Of a stretch of DNA of 64,000 nucleotides, positions 55,817 to 63,826 are shown piece by piece. A model generated the notes under the pieces. The model was not told the DNA's origin. It worked only from the letters and a program-made list of their open reading frames with translations, and searched no databases. The stretch comes from Streptomyces corallincola. GTDB taxonomy: Bacteria > Actinomycetota > Actinomycetes > Streptomycetales > Streptomycetaceae. Numbering within the stretch: the stretch's first letter is position 1; the number at the start of each line of letters is the position of its first letter. A program made the translations under genes and the position numbers. Location of the stretch: contig NZ_JAHRXF010000015.1 in NCBI RefSeq assembly GCF_019104725.1, positions 57,306 through 121,305 of the forward strand, in the 5' to 3' direction.

Positions 55817-57124
55817 ATGGTGAACGACCACCGGCCCGCATCGCACCACCCGAACCCGTACGGCCGGATGCCGGAACCGGAGCACCCCGCGCCCGGCGCC
55901 CGGACGGCCGCCCGCTCGGACGCCCCCTACGACGGCGACGGCGAGCACGCGCGGCACCGCGAGTACGGCGGCCGGGAGACCGGCGGCGGCCCGGCCGCGC
56001 CCGGCGAACCGTTCGTGGAGCTGTCGTACATCTCCCCGCAGGGCACCACGCACCGGGTGCGGGCGCGGTTCGAGGCGGACCGGCCGCGCCTGGTCCGGCC
56101 GCCCGCGCTGGCCCGACGGGTCCACTTCGCGGACGGCAGGACGTATGTCCAGGTCAGGGTGGCGGAGGAGGCGGGCGCAGACCGGCAGGCGCACGCCCTG
56201 CTCCAAGCGGAGATCACCGCCGCACTGGCGCTGTACCGGGCGTACACGGGCACCCGGTTCCTGAGTCTCTTCCCCATCCCCATCGGCTACGACGTCAACA
56301 CCCCGGCCCCGTTCGTGCTGTACAAGGTGCCGATCGGACGCCCCATGTCCGGGCCCTCCGAGCGGCTGTTGCTGGACGAACAGCGGGCCGTGGAAGGCCA
56401 ACTGGTGCTGGCGGTCCTGTTGATGGACGCGGTCGGCCTGGTGCACCGGGGCATCGTGCCGGGCGCGGTACGACGGGGCGCGGAGGGCGTGCAGCTGTGG
56501 GACCTCGGCTCGGTCGTCCGGACGGGCCAACCCCGGGTGCCGTACGGCATCCCGCCGTACGCCTCGCCCGAGCAGCGGGCCGGGGAGGGGCTGACGGACG
56601 CGCGGGACGCGCTGTGGAGCGTGGCGCAGGTGATGTACCAACTCGTCACCGGCAGGCAGGGCAGCTCAGACGGACCCCCGGCCGATCTGGCCGCGCAGCG
56701 GTCGGTGCAGGAGACCCTGGGCATGGTGTTCGCCAAGGTCGCGGGCGAACGGCCGACACCTCAGGCCCTGCTGAAGGCCCTGGGCCCGCCCGGTCTCGTC
56801 GCCGAGGCGGCGGGTGTGCTGCCGTCGGACCCGCTGCGGCAGCACCGCCGCGAGTTCGACGAGATCCTGCGCCGCAAGCACGCCTCGCTCACCCCGGAAC
56901 CGCCCGCGCACAGCCCGTACTTCGCGGACCTGGAACACCCGGCCGACCAGAACGGCTTCGGTCCGGACGGGCCGCGCTACGGCGACGGGCCGCCGGAGCA
57001 GTTCACCGGCTACGAGTATCCGCCCCGCGAGCGCGGGCGGCTGCGCACCTGGATCAGCGGAGGCCGCACCTCCGGCACGAACGAGCCCGGCGGGAGCCGG
57101 CCGGAAGGAGACACCCGCCGATGA
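55817..57124 (+). CDS. Ser/Thr protein kinase-like protein, probable pseudokinase
   Basis: 435 residues. The kinase-like region (~65-330) has VLYKVPIGRPM in the hinge region. The catalytic loop reads HRGIVPGA, where HRDxKxxN is expected, so both the catalytic Asp and the metal-binding Asn are missing. The next motif is LWDLGSVVRTG in place of DFG. IPPYASPEQRAGEGLTDARDALWSVAQVMYQLVTG preserves the activation-segment end and helix F. A glycine loop is not clear. The tail is disordered. ATG 55817 (GTG 55820 possible). Coupled to the GTPase gene by ATGA. Likely a binding scaffold. Confidence 0.8.
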   Translation: MVNDHRPASHHPNPYGRMPEPEHPAPGARTAARSDAPYDGDGEHARHREYGGRETGGGPAAPGEPFVELSYISPQGTTHRVRARFEADRPRLVRPPALARRVHFADGRTYVQVRVAEEAGADRQAHALLQAEITAALALYRAYTGTRFLSLFPIPIGYDVNTPAPFVLYKVPIGRPMSGPSERLLLDEQRAVEGQLVLAVLLMDAVGLVHRGIVPGAVRRGAEGVQLWDLGSVVRTGQPRVPYGIPPYASPEQRAGEGLTDARDALWSVAQVMYQLVTGRQGSSDGPPADLAAQRSVQETLGMVFAKVAGERPTPQALLKALGPPGLVAEAAGVLPSDPLRQHRREFDEILRRKHASLTPEPPAHSPYFADLEHPADQNGFGPDGPRYGDGPPEQFTGYEYPPRERGRLRTWISGGRTSGTNEPGGSRPEGDTRR

Positions 57125-58218
57125 ACACCCCCGTGCCGGGCACCGCCCAGGAGATCCTGTGCCCGTACTGCCTGGAGGTCATCTCCTACGACGAGCAGCA
57201 GTTGTTCGTCCGTAACGACAAGGAACTCTTCGAGGAACTGCGTCTGGACCGGCGAACCAGTCCGCTGACCCTCGCGGACACCCTCCACTCGGCCTATCAG
57301 CGGTGCGGCAACTCCGGTGGCGGGCAGGCCCATTACATCCCGGTGCCGTATCTGACCAACGGCAGCCCGCTGACCGTGGCGATGGTCGGCGACTCCGCGA
57401 CCGGCAAGACGCATCTGCTCACGCAGATGATCGCGGAGATCGCCGACGGCGGTCTGAAGCGCTACGGCGTGCAGATGCAGTCCGTGAACCCGCGCGACCA
57501 CCAGACGTTCATGACCGAGCGGGTGGAGCGGCTGCGGTCCGGGACGATGCTCGAACACACCCGCAGCGCAGGTGAGTTCGCCCCGTTCGTGGACGCTCTG
57601 CTGCTGACCCGCGCGGGCGGGGTCACCCGGCCGGTGGCCTTCTTCGACCTGGCCGGTGAGGATCTGCGCCGTACGGACGCGCTGACCCGGTTCATGGTGG
57701 GCGTGGACGCGCTGATCTTCGTGGTGGACCCGCTGCGGGCGCTGCCGATGCCGTATCTCGACGCGCTGCGCGGCCAGTTGGGTCACACGCGAGGCGGCGA
57801 CCCGGCGTTCCAGACCGTGCTGGACCGGCTGCCGCGCGGGGGCGGGCAGTACCTCGGGGTGGCGGCTGCGGTGGTGGTCAACAAGAGCGATCTGGTGCGG
57901 TTCGAACCGCCGGTGGACCGCTGGCTGGGTGAACCCCCGCCGCCGGAAAGGGAGATGGCCGAGCGGTTCCGGATGGAGAGCCAGGACGCGTACGCGTTCC
58001 TGCGCTGCCACACGGGTCAGGCATGGGTCAGTCCGTTCGACAGCGTGCTGCGCTGCACGCTGCACTTCGCCTCGGCCACCGGCAGCCACGACCACGAGGG
58101 CAGATTCCCGCACGGCACCCGGCCGTTGCGCGTACTGGAGCCGCTGATCTCGGTACTCGCCATGTGCGGGCTGCTCGACGACGGCACCGAGGACGGACCG
58201 GCGGCGGTGGGCTTGTGA
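57121..58218 (+). CDS. TRAFAC-like GTPase of conflict-system type (double-GTPase-like)
   Basis: 365 residues. Starts with a lone CPYC (~15-18) that could be half a zinc ribbon. G1 is VGDSATGKTHL (~90-98), G3 DLAGEDLRRTD (~177), G4 NKSD (~253). LIFVVDPLRALPMPYLDAL lies between G3 and G4 as in small GTPases. The pattern resembles DO-GTPase2-type proteins described alongside GAP1 and tubulin-like genes; that name is from memory. ATG 57121. GTGA overlap with the next gene. Confidence 0.78.
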   Translation: MNTPVPGTAQEILCPYCLEVISYDEQQLFVRNDKELFEELRLDRRTSPLTLADTLHSAYQRCGNSGGGQAHYIPVPYLTNGSPLTVAMVGDSATGKTHLLTQMIAEIADGGLKRYGVQMQSVNPRDHQTFMTERVERLRSGTMLEHTRSAGEFAPFVDALLLTRAGGVTRPVAFFDLAGEDLRRTDALTRFMVGVDALIFVVDPLRALPMPYLDALRGQLGHTRGGDPAFQTVLDRLPRGGGQYLGVAAAVVVNKSDLVRFEPPVDRWLGEPPPPEREMAERFRMESQDAYAFLRCHTGQAWVSPFDSVLRCTLHFASATGSHDHEGRFPHGTRPLRVLEPLISVLAMCGLLDDGTEDGPAAVGL

Positions 58219-60512
58219 CGCGCACGCAGCCCGCCCGGCCGGGGGACGCGGACGCGGCGGACGACCGGGTGCACCAGGTGGTGTTCCGCTGGGCGGGCAA
58301 CCTCGGCCACCGGGGCGCGGGCATGGCCGCCGTCGCGTACTCCTGCCCGGAGTCGGAGGCCCGCGACCTCGCCGACCGGCTCGGCCCGGTGCTCCGGGTC
58401 ATGGGCGGCGAACGGCGCCCCAGCCTGGTCCGGCACATCACCGGCGGCCGGGTCCTGCTGCTCCGCCGCGCTCCGGGCCACGACTCCAACGGCCGCGACA
58501 GCACGGTCTGTCACGCGCTGCTGGGTCCGGCGCGGGTGCTGGTGCCTCTGTACTGCGTCAGCCTGGGCGCCGTTCCGTGGGCGGAGGCGGGCTGGGCCGA
58601 CCGGGTCACCGGCCGGATCGACCCGATGCCCCGTGAGCGGCTGCGCCAACTGGCCGGCCGTACACGGGAGAGCCTGCCGAGGAACGTCCGGCTGGTCCGG
58701 CAGCCGCTGCACTGCCTGGTCGCGCAGTTCCTGCGCACCCCGCGGGCCCGGCTGTCGGCGCTCTCCGGCGAGCTGGACGAGTGTCTGGCCAAGGAGTACG
58801 AACGCCGCGGACCGGCCGACCCCGCCGAGGAGTTGCCGGAGGCCGCGCTCCTGGTGCTGTGGGGGCTGTACCGGATCTTCGGCACCTGGCTGGGCGACCC
58901 GGCCAGTTGGTCCTTCGCCACCTTCGACACGATGGACGACCAGCCCTACCGGATCGTCTTCGTCCCCGCCTGGCGCGCCTCCCCCACCGAGGACAGCCGC
59001 CTGCGCCGGATCGACCTCCTGTCCCCCGGCACGGACCTCGCCGCCGAACTCGCCGCCACCCTGGTGGACGACTATCTCAACTGGCCTTCCACCGCAGGCA
59101 ATTACCAGCGCCTCCTGAGCGCCGACCCCCACTCCCCCACCGACCCCGCCGTACGCCACTTCCACTCCCGCCTGCGCGACCTGTGGCCGACCGAACCCGA
59201 ACCCACACCCCCCACGGACACGGGCCCCATCCCGATGGTCCCGGCCCCGGTATCCCCTCCCCCGCCCGAGTCGGCGCCCGATGCGGGGTGGGTGTCACCA
59301 CGGGAGTGGCGGGCCGAGGAACGACAGAGCGGGCGGAGGGCTACGGAGGCGCAACGGGCTCAGGTGGAGAAGGCGCCGCCACCAGGGGCGGGGCTGGAGG
59401 CGGGGACGCTGGGTGGATTGGAGCCAGCGGGAGGTCAAAGGTCTTACAAGTCAGCCCAGTTGGACCATTCCGGCGGGCCGGGCCAGTTGGAGCAGCGGGG
59501 ACGGTCGGGGCAGCAGGGACAGCCGGAGCAACTGGAGCAGCGGGGGCGGTCGAGGCCACCGGGGCAGTCGGGACAGCCGGAACAACTGGGGTCCCAGTCA
59601 GGCCAGTTGTGGCCATCAGGACAGCAGGGGCAGCAGGGGCAGCAGGGGCAGCAGGGGCAGCAGGGGCAGCCTGTCCACGGCGGACAGTTGCAGCGGACCG
59701 AGACTCAGCCCGCGCTCCCACCCCCAACCTCTCCGCACCCTCCCCCTCCGAGGTTCCCGCCACACCCGTCGGGCTTCCCGGCGGCCTTCTCGGCGGGCTT
59801 CCCGGCGGGAGGTTCGACCCCGCCCGCACCGGGGGCGATCACCGACCGCCTGACGCCGGAGCGTCAAAAGGAGCTGGAAGCAGATGCGTTGCCGGTGTTG
59901 TTCGAGAAGCCGGTGGCGGGAAGGTCGGCGGTCTCGAAGCTGCTGCCGCTGAGGGACCGCCGGGAGCGCACGGGACTGCCGCAGATCCGGGCGCTGGCCA
60001 GGGACTTGACGGATGCGATGGACCCGGCGAGAAGTACGGCCGAGCTACGGCGCATGGTCGAGGAGCACTTGGCCCAGACACACCACGAGGACCTTCTGTT
60101 CCTGCTCAAGGAACGGATGGGCCACGCGGCCCAGAACATCGTCCTGGGCCATCTCCCGGCAGCCGTTCACGCGGAGGAAGCGGCCCGCGACCTCCTCAAC
60201 GGGCTCCTGTCCATCGACTTCCGGATCATCGACCCCCCGGACACGGCCGACCCGCCCCTGACCGACCTCCACACCCGCCGCGTCGCCCGCATGATCCGCT
60301 GGTTCTTCCGCTGGCTGGTGGAACCCCGCGTGAAGACCCACACCCCCCAACTCACCAAGTACCTCAGCACGATCGCCTCCTCCGACGACCCCGCCGACCA
60401 CCAGATCCTCCAGGAACTCCTCATCGACGCGGAGGAGGACCGCATCCCCACCCTCCCGAAGGAGACCTGGCTGGCCATCACCCGAGCCCTCTACGAGAAG
60501 GCCCATCCATAG
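58215..60512 (+). CDS. GTPase-associated protein (GAP1-like)
   Basis: 765 residues, GTG 58215 coupled to the GTPase gene. The N-terminal ~310 residues (VHQVVFRWAGNLGHRGAGMAAVAYS; CHALLGPARVLVPLYCVSLG) form a soluble alpha/beta domain. A middle disordered section (~335-540) includes a Q/G-rich tract with five QQG units. The C-terminal ~220 residues are helical (HHEDLLFLLKERMGHAAQNIVLG; IRWFFRWLVEPRV). The organisation fits GAP1-type partners of GTPases (N-domain, linker, C-domain). Last gene of the operon, 8 bp before a strong terminator. No catalytic residues recognised. Confidence 0.7.
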   Translation: MTRTQPARPGDADAADDRVHQVVFRWAGNLGHRGAGMAAVAYSCPESEARDLADRLGPVLRVMGGERRPSLVRHITGGRVLLLRRAPGHDSNGRDSTVCHALLGPARVLVPLYCVSLGAVPWAEAGWADRVTGRIDPMPRERLRQLAGRTRESLPRNVRLVRQPLHCLVAQFLRTPRARLSALSGELDECLAKEYERRGPADPAEELPEAALLVLWGLYRIFGTWLGDPASWSFATFDTMDDQPYRIVFVPAWRASPTEDSRLRRIDLLSPGTDLAAELAATLVDDYLNWPSTAGNYQRLLSADPHSPTDPAVRHFHSRLRDLWPTEPEPTPPTDTGPIPMVPAPVSPPPPESAPDAGWVSPREWRAEERQSGRRATEAQRAQVEKAPPPGAGLEAGTLGGLEPAGGQRSYKSAQLDHSGGPGQLEQRGRSGQQGQPEQLEQRGRSRPPGQSGQPEQLGSQSGQLWPSGQQGQQGQQGQQGQQGQPVHGGQLQRTETQPALPPPTSPHPPPPRFPPHPSGFPAAFSAGFPAGGSTPPAPGAITDRLTPERQKELEADALPVLFEKPVAGRSAVSKLLPLRDRRERTGLPQIRALARDLTDAMDPARSTAELRRMVEEHLAQTHHEDLLFLLKERMGHAAQNIVLGHLPAAVHAEEAARDLLNGLLSIDFRIIDPPDTADPPLTDLHTRRVARMIRWFFRWLVEPRVKTHTPQLTKYLSTIASSDDPADHQILQELLIDAEEDRIPTLPKETWLAITRALYEKAHP
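59622..59666 (+). repeat. 9-bp tandem repeat CAGCAGGGG
   Basis: Five exact contiguous units encoding QQG repeats within the GAP1-like protein. Looser Q/G/E-rich repeats extend over ~59470-59690. Frame is preserved. Confidence 0.9.
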
Positions 60513-60520
60513 CCGGACAC

Positions 60521-60554
60521 AGGTCTGCCCCCGACAGGAACCGGGGGCAGACCT
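60521..60554. terminator. strong bidirectional terminator
   Basis: Perfect 12-bp stem AGGTCTGCCCCC / GGGGGCAGACCT with a 10-nt loop, between the convergent GAP1-like and DUF397 genes. It marks the 3' border of the ten-gene unit. Confidence 0.8.
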
Positions 60555-60562
60555 ACAAACGA

Positions 60563-60766
60563 CTACTGTCCGAGAGAACCGACGAACTCGGCCCACGCCC
60601 CGGACCGAACGGCAAGCCCGGCACGGCTGACGTCCTTGGAGTCACGGACATGAACAGCGTGAGCAGAGTCGGCAACCTCGACGCACTCCCCACCGGCTCC
60701 CCCGCTGTAACTGCTCTTCCGCCAGGAAAGTCCGCCAACCACACCCAGGTTCTCGTTCACCTTCAC
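60563..60766 (-). CDS. DUF397 domain protein
   Basis: 67 residues. SWRKSSYSGGAGGECVEVAD and VHVRDSKD are the DUF397 signature. These small Streptomyces proteins are usually encoded next to an XRE/DUF5753 regulator, as here, and act as its partner or antagonist in developmental regulation (WhiJ-type). GTG 60766 overlaps the stop of the regulator gene (GTGA), so the two are coupled. Confidence 0.92.
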   Translation of the reverse strand: MKVNENLGVVGGLSWRKSSYSGGAGGECVEVADSAHAVHVRDSKDVSRAGLAVRSGAWAEFVGSLGQ

Positions 60767-61638
60767 ACCTCTCCAAGCAACTTCTCTATCAAGTCCTGCG
60801 ACTTGCGCGGGTTGAGAGCCTGCCCGCGAAGGATGCCGTAGCGCGACGCGATCCCACGAACCTCCCGCACATCGCTGACAATTGTACTTCGCCCCTGAGT
60901 CTCCAGGTAAGCCACTTGATCACCACCGGAACGGCTCAGCAGGGTGAACGGCCCGTCCGCACCCGCGTTGTCCTCCTGGTCGAGCGTCATGATCTGGAGC
61001 TCGACGTTACGAAGGGCGCCGACCAGCAGCAGTTGCTCCAACTGGCCGCGAAGAACCGACCAGCCGCCGAACGGCCGACGGAGAACCGCCTCGTCTATGA
61101 CGAAGTTGAGCAGAGGCGCGGGCTTGCGCTCGAACACCTGTTGGCGCGCGAGACGAGCCGCGACTCGCTGTTCCACGGTCTCCTCGTCCAGCAGCGGACG
61201 CCACATGCCGTACACAGCGCGCATGTACTCCTCGGTCTGAAGGAGCCCGGGCACCGCATGCGTGGCGTAGACCGACAGTTCGACGGCCTCACCCTCCAGC
61301 CGAGCCGCGTCCTGGAAGAACGCCGGATACTGGGCCCGGGCCACCTCGTCCTTCATTTCCTGGAGGACGCCGCTCGCATCGAGCATCTGGTCGGCCTGGT
61401 CGATGAAGCGGGGCGGCGGAACCCGGCGCCCCTGTTCGTACGCGGCGATGGTGGAGACGGAGTACCCCGTCTTCGAGCCGAACTCGGCCCGCTCCAGACC
61501 GGCCCGCACCCGGAACCGTTTCAACTGCCGCCCGAACACGCGGAGTACACCGGAGCCGGAGCCGGTATCCGTGTCGGACTGCCGCTCCTCGCCCTCACCG
61601 CCGGGTCCCTCGTCCATACGCTCCGTGGATTCGCTCAT
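60763..61638 (-). CDS. XRE-family regulator with DUF5753-type C-domain
   Basis: 291 residues. The HTH (~37-90) includes FGRQLKRFRVRAGLERAEFGSKTGYSVSTIAAYEQGRRVPP. The C-terminal ~180 residues (VYATHAVPGLLQTEEYMRAVYG; GALRNVELQIMTLDQE) are DUF5753. ATG 61638 is preferred, as GAGGGAGG lies upstream; an earlier TTG at 61662 is possible. Diverges from the HATPase gene and is coupled to DUF397, forming the common Streptomyces three-gene regulatory set. Confidence 0.92.
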   Translation of the reverse strand: MSESTERMDEGPGGEGEERQSDTDTGSGSGVLRVFGRQLKRFRVRAGLERAEFGSKTGYSVSTIAAYEQGRRVPPPRFIDQADQMLDASGVLQEMKDEVARAQYPAFFQDAARLEGEAVELSVYATHAVPGLLQTEEYMRAVYGMWRPLLDEETVEQRVAARLARQQVFERKPAPLLNFVIDEAVLRRPFGGWSVLRGQLEQLLLVGALRNVELQIMTLDQEDNAGADGPFTLLSRSGGDQVAYLETQGRSTIVSDVREVRGIASRYGILRGQALNPRKSQDLIEKLLGEV

Positions 61639-61750
61639 CCCCGTACCGCCTCCCTCGGCCAACGCGCGCCCGCGCGGGCCGTCACGCTCCGTTCCACCTA
61701 CACGCGCACACCGACGACTTACAGCGACTCTCCGTGTGCGGGCCGTGTCT

Positions 61751-61764
61751 GTTCACGCTAGAAC
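61751..61764. promoter_or_regulatory. inverted repeat GTTC-N6-GAAC in the divergent promoter region
   Basis: GTTCACGCTAGAAC lies 22 bp before ATG 61786, between the XRE and HATPase genes. TAGAAC within it may act as -10. A site for the XRE protein is plausible but not shown. Confidence 0.35.
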
Positions 61765-61785
61765 GGCAACGGCAACGTGGACCAC

Positions 61786-62232
61786 ATGAACAGCGAAATC
61801 TCCACCCCCCAACTTCCGGTGACCGGCCAACTCCACCAGTTCGCAATGGCGTTCACCTCCTCCACGCGAGGCGCCCGCCTGGCCCGACGGCTGGTCTCGC
61901 ACCGCCTCGACACCTGGGGCCACCCCTACGGCAGCCACTCCAACGACAGCCTGACCCTCATCACCGCCGAGCTGGCCGCCAACGCCGTCCGCCACGGTCA
62001 CATCCCCGGCCGCGACTTCCATGTCCGCCTCACCGGCACCCCCTCGCTACTGCGCGTCGAGGTCACCGACACCCGAACGGAGCGCCTTCCCACCCCCCAG
62101 ACCCCCGCCGACGCAGACGCCGACTCCGGCCGCGGTCTCCTCATCGTCGCCGCCCTCGCCACCGACTGGTCCACCACGCTCCGCGAGGGCGCCCCGGGCA
62201 AAACGATCTGGGCGGAACTGAGCCTGCGGTGA
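61786..62232 (+). CDS. ATP-binding protein, HATPase_c_2 (anti-sigma-like)
   Basis: 148 residues. N box ITAELAANAVRHGH, G1 VEVTDTRTER, G2 GRGLLIVAALATDW. Third member of the XRE/DUF397/HATPase trio. ATG 61786; GTG 61777 is an alternative and no strong ribosome-binding site is visible for either. A proven kinase role is lacking for this group. Confidence 0.9.
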   Translation: MNSEISTPQLPVTGQLHQFAMAFTSSTRGARLARRLVSHRLDTWGHPYGSHSNDSLTLITAELAANAVRHGHIPGRDFHVRLTGTPSLLRVEVTDTRTERLPTPQTPADADADSGRGLLIVAALATDWSTTLREGAPGKTIWAELSLR

Positions 62233-62264
62233 CCGGATCACCGAAACCGGCGCAGACTGGAGAC

Positions 62265-62540
62265 ATGACGGAGACCGACCGGCAATTGGGCCAACGCCTG
62301 GAGCAGACCATCCTGACCCTGCTGGCCCGCCGCGCCGCCACCTCCTCCATCTGCCCCTCCGACGCCGCCCGCGCGGCGTACGAAGGCACCGACGACAACT
62401 GGCGGGACCTGATGGAACCCACCCGCCAGGCAGCCTGGCGCCTGGCAGCAGCGGGCAAGGTCCAAGTAACTCAGTCCGGGCACCCCGTCACCGAGCGAGA
62501 AGCACACGGCCCGATCCGCATCCGCCGCACACACCAGTAG
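62265..62540 (+). CDS. DUF3253-like protein
   Basis: 91 residues, winged-helix-like: LLARRAATSSICPSDAARAA, then WRDLMEPTRQAAWRLAAAGKVQVTQ and GPIRIRR. This is the DUF3253 pattern, a small family of unknown function often fused or linked to SAM enzymes. ATG 62265 follows TGGAGA, 32 bp after the HATPase stop, so probably cotranscribed. Confidence 0.8.
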   Translation: MTETDRQLGQRLEQTILTLLARRAATSSICPSDAARAAYEGTDDNWRDLMEPTRQAAWRLAAAGKVQVTQSGHPVTEREAHGPIRIRRTHQ

Positions 62541-62700
62541 CGATCACGCCCTCACAGCAGAAGCGGATCGCCAGAACGGCGCCTCACCGCCAGGCCCAGG
62601 ATTCAAGAGGACGGACCCCGAACTCCCTCCGGGAACCACTCCCCCACTCGCGGACCAGCACGACTGATGAACGGCCCATCTGCGGCGCGCTCCCCGGTCC

Positions 62701-63291
62701 TCACCGGAGACCGTTACCCAGCCGCTCAGGCACCCTTGGAAAGGGCCCCAGTCGGTGTCGGGCCACCCCGGCCTCGCGGGTGAGCGGGCGGGAGGTCGGC
62801 GCGTAGTGGACCTCTTGGCGTACGCGTACGACCCTGCCCTTGCTGTCGATCCACGCGTCGGCGTCGATGGTGGTCGCGGGGCGCAAGTTGCGTCCGACGG
62901 TCCTGTCCACCGACTCGATGTCCTTCGGGGTGAGACGGGCTGAGAGCTGCACAGGCTCGCTCGCCTGATGCACCGATGCGTGATGGCCCAGCATGAGCCG
63001 CACGTACTGCGGTAGCCGTTCGGTTGGTATACCTCCCTTGGCCGCCGATGCGGGGAACCGCAGCCATGCCCCGCGAGTTCCGCTCGCGCGCCGGTACACC
63101 TTCTGGCGGGTGATCACGACGCCCTCGGTGCACTGCTCGGTCCGGTCCGTGGTGCGCCCCGTGAGCGCCGAGTTAAGGTTGATTCGTCCCTGCGTGACAA
63201 TGCGCGGTTGGCATCGAACAGGGTGTGTTGCTGTAGGTGGTGGACAGGGCAGCTGATCCACAGGATAGGAGCGGACGCGGTGGCACCCCAA
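62701..63291 (-). pseudogene. lipoprotein-like gene fragment
   Basis: The readable part (~residues 55-180) has VVITRQKVYRRASGTRGAWL, SARLTPKDIESVDRTVGRNL and IDADAWIDSKGRVVRVRQE, similar in style to Streptomyces LppX/LprG-like lipoproteins. The first ~50 residues give no signal peptide or lipobox, and the C-terminus ends early. I read it as a 5'-truncated remnant; an intact gene with a wrong start cannot be excluded. Family call is weak. Confidence 0.4.
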
Positions 63292-63320
63292 TGAATTGAG
63301 ACACCACCACCCACCAGCAA

Positions 63321-63551
63321 TCAGTCAGCTTGGACCTCGAGGAAATTGTCGAAGGTCGTCAGGTCAACCTCGACTCCATACGCACTGTGCAGACTGGCTG
63401 CGCGCGCAGCGTCGATAGGATACATATCGACGAACCTCTCCACCGGTTCATCGAAAATTCGAGCCAGCTCTGCCGCATCGTCGATCTTGAGATCGATATC
63501 TTTCTCATGCTGTCCGGTTTCCCGATTGAATGAAGCGACTACATACTTCAC
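63321..63551 (-). CDS. candidate immunity protein for the E3-type toxin
   Basis: 76 residues, strongly acidic (17 Asp/Glu against 7 Lys/Arg), starting KYVVASFNRETG and ending in FDNFLEVQAD. GTG 63551 overlaps the toxin stop by 4 bp, the arrangement expected for a toxin-immunity pair. Acid-rich proteins of this size commonly neutralise basic nuclease tips. No clear similarity to colicin E3 immunity protein is visible; it is an immunity candidate by position and charge. Confidence 0.6.
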   Translation of the reverse strand: MKYVVASFNRETGQHEKDIDLKIDDAAELARIFDEPVERFVDMYPIDAARAASLHSAYGVEVDLTTFDNFLEVQAD

Positions 63552-63826
63552 TTTTCGACCTTTCTTCCAGGGTTCGCCGGCTTCGTCTGCTCGCCAGTTT
63601 CGGGATCATCTTCGCCCACGTGCTTACCGTTCTTGTTGTACTTCTCGACGGTGCCGTGTTGAGAGTCCCATTCGAAGATATTCCCCTTGGGATCCACCCA
63701 TCGCTTCCGCAGGCCGCCGCCTCCTTGAACGGATTTCTTCGGCGTTGCACGTCGCACATTCGGGAAGGCAGAGAGATCCTTATTTACCCGGGGCTGTTCA
63801 CTCTGATTCATACCGGGAAGCGACAC
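63548..63826 (-). CDS. colicin-E3-type 16S rRNA ribonuclease tip (orphan toxin domain)
   Basis: 92 residues. From GGGGLRKRW onward it aligns with the colicin E3 cytotoxic domain: FEWDSQHGTVEKYNKNGKH against YEWDSQHGELEGYRASDGQH, then DPETGEQTKP and PGRKVEK. The Asp and His of the EWDSQHG motif, the following Glu, and an Arg near the C-terminus correspond to the E3 catalytic group, which cuts 16S rRNA in the decoding centre. No delivery, receptor or pre-toxin domain precedes it; GTG 63826 is just the first start in a short frame. Probably a displaced toxin tip or the 3' end of a truncated polymorphic toxin. GC is lower than elsewhere. Confidence 0.75.
   Translation of the reverse strand: MSLPGMNQSEQPRVNKDLSAFPNVRRATPKKSVQGGGGLRKRWVDPKGNIFEWDSQHGTVEKYNKNGKHVGEDDPETGEQTKPANPGRKVEK

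Noticed and set aside
61759..61786. Leaderless start for the HATPase gene from TAGAAC
   Set aside because: The hexamer lacks the final T and is 12 or more nt from GTG 61777, too far for a leaderless call.
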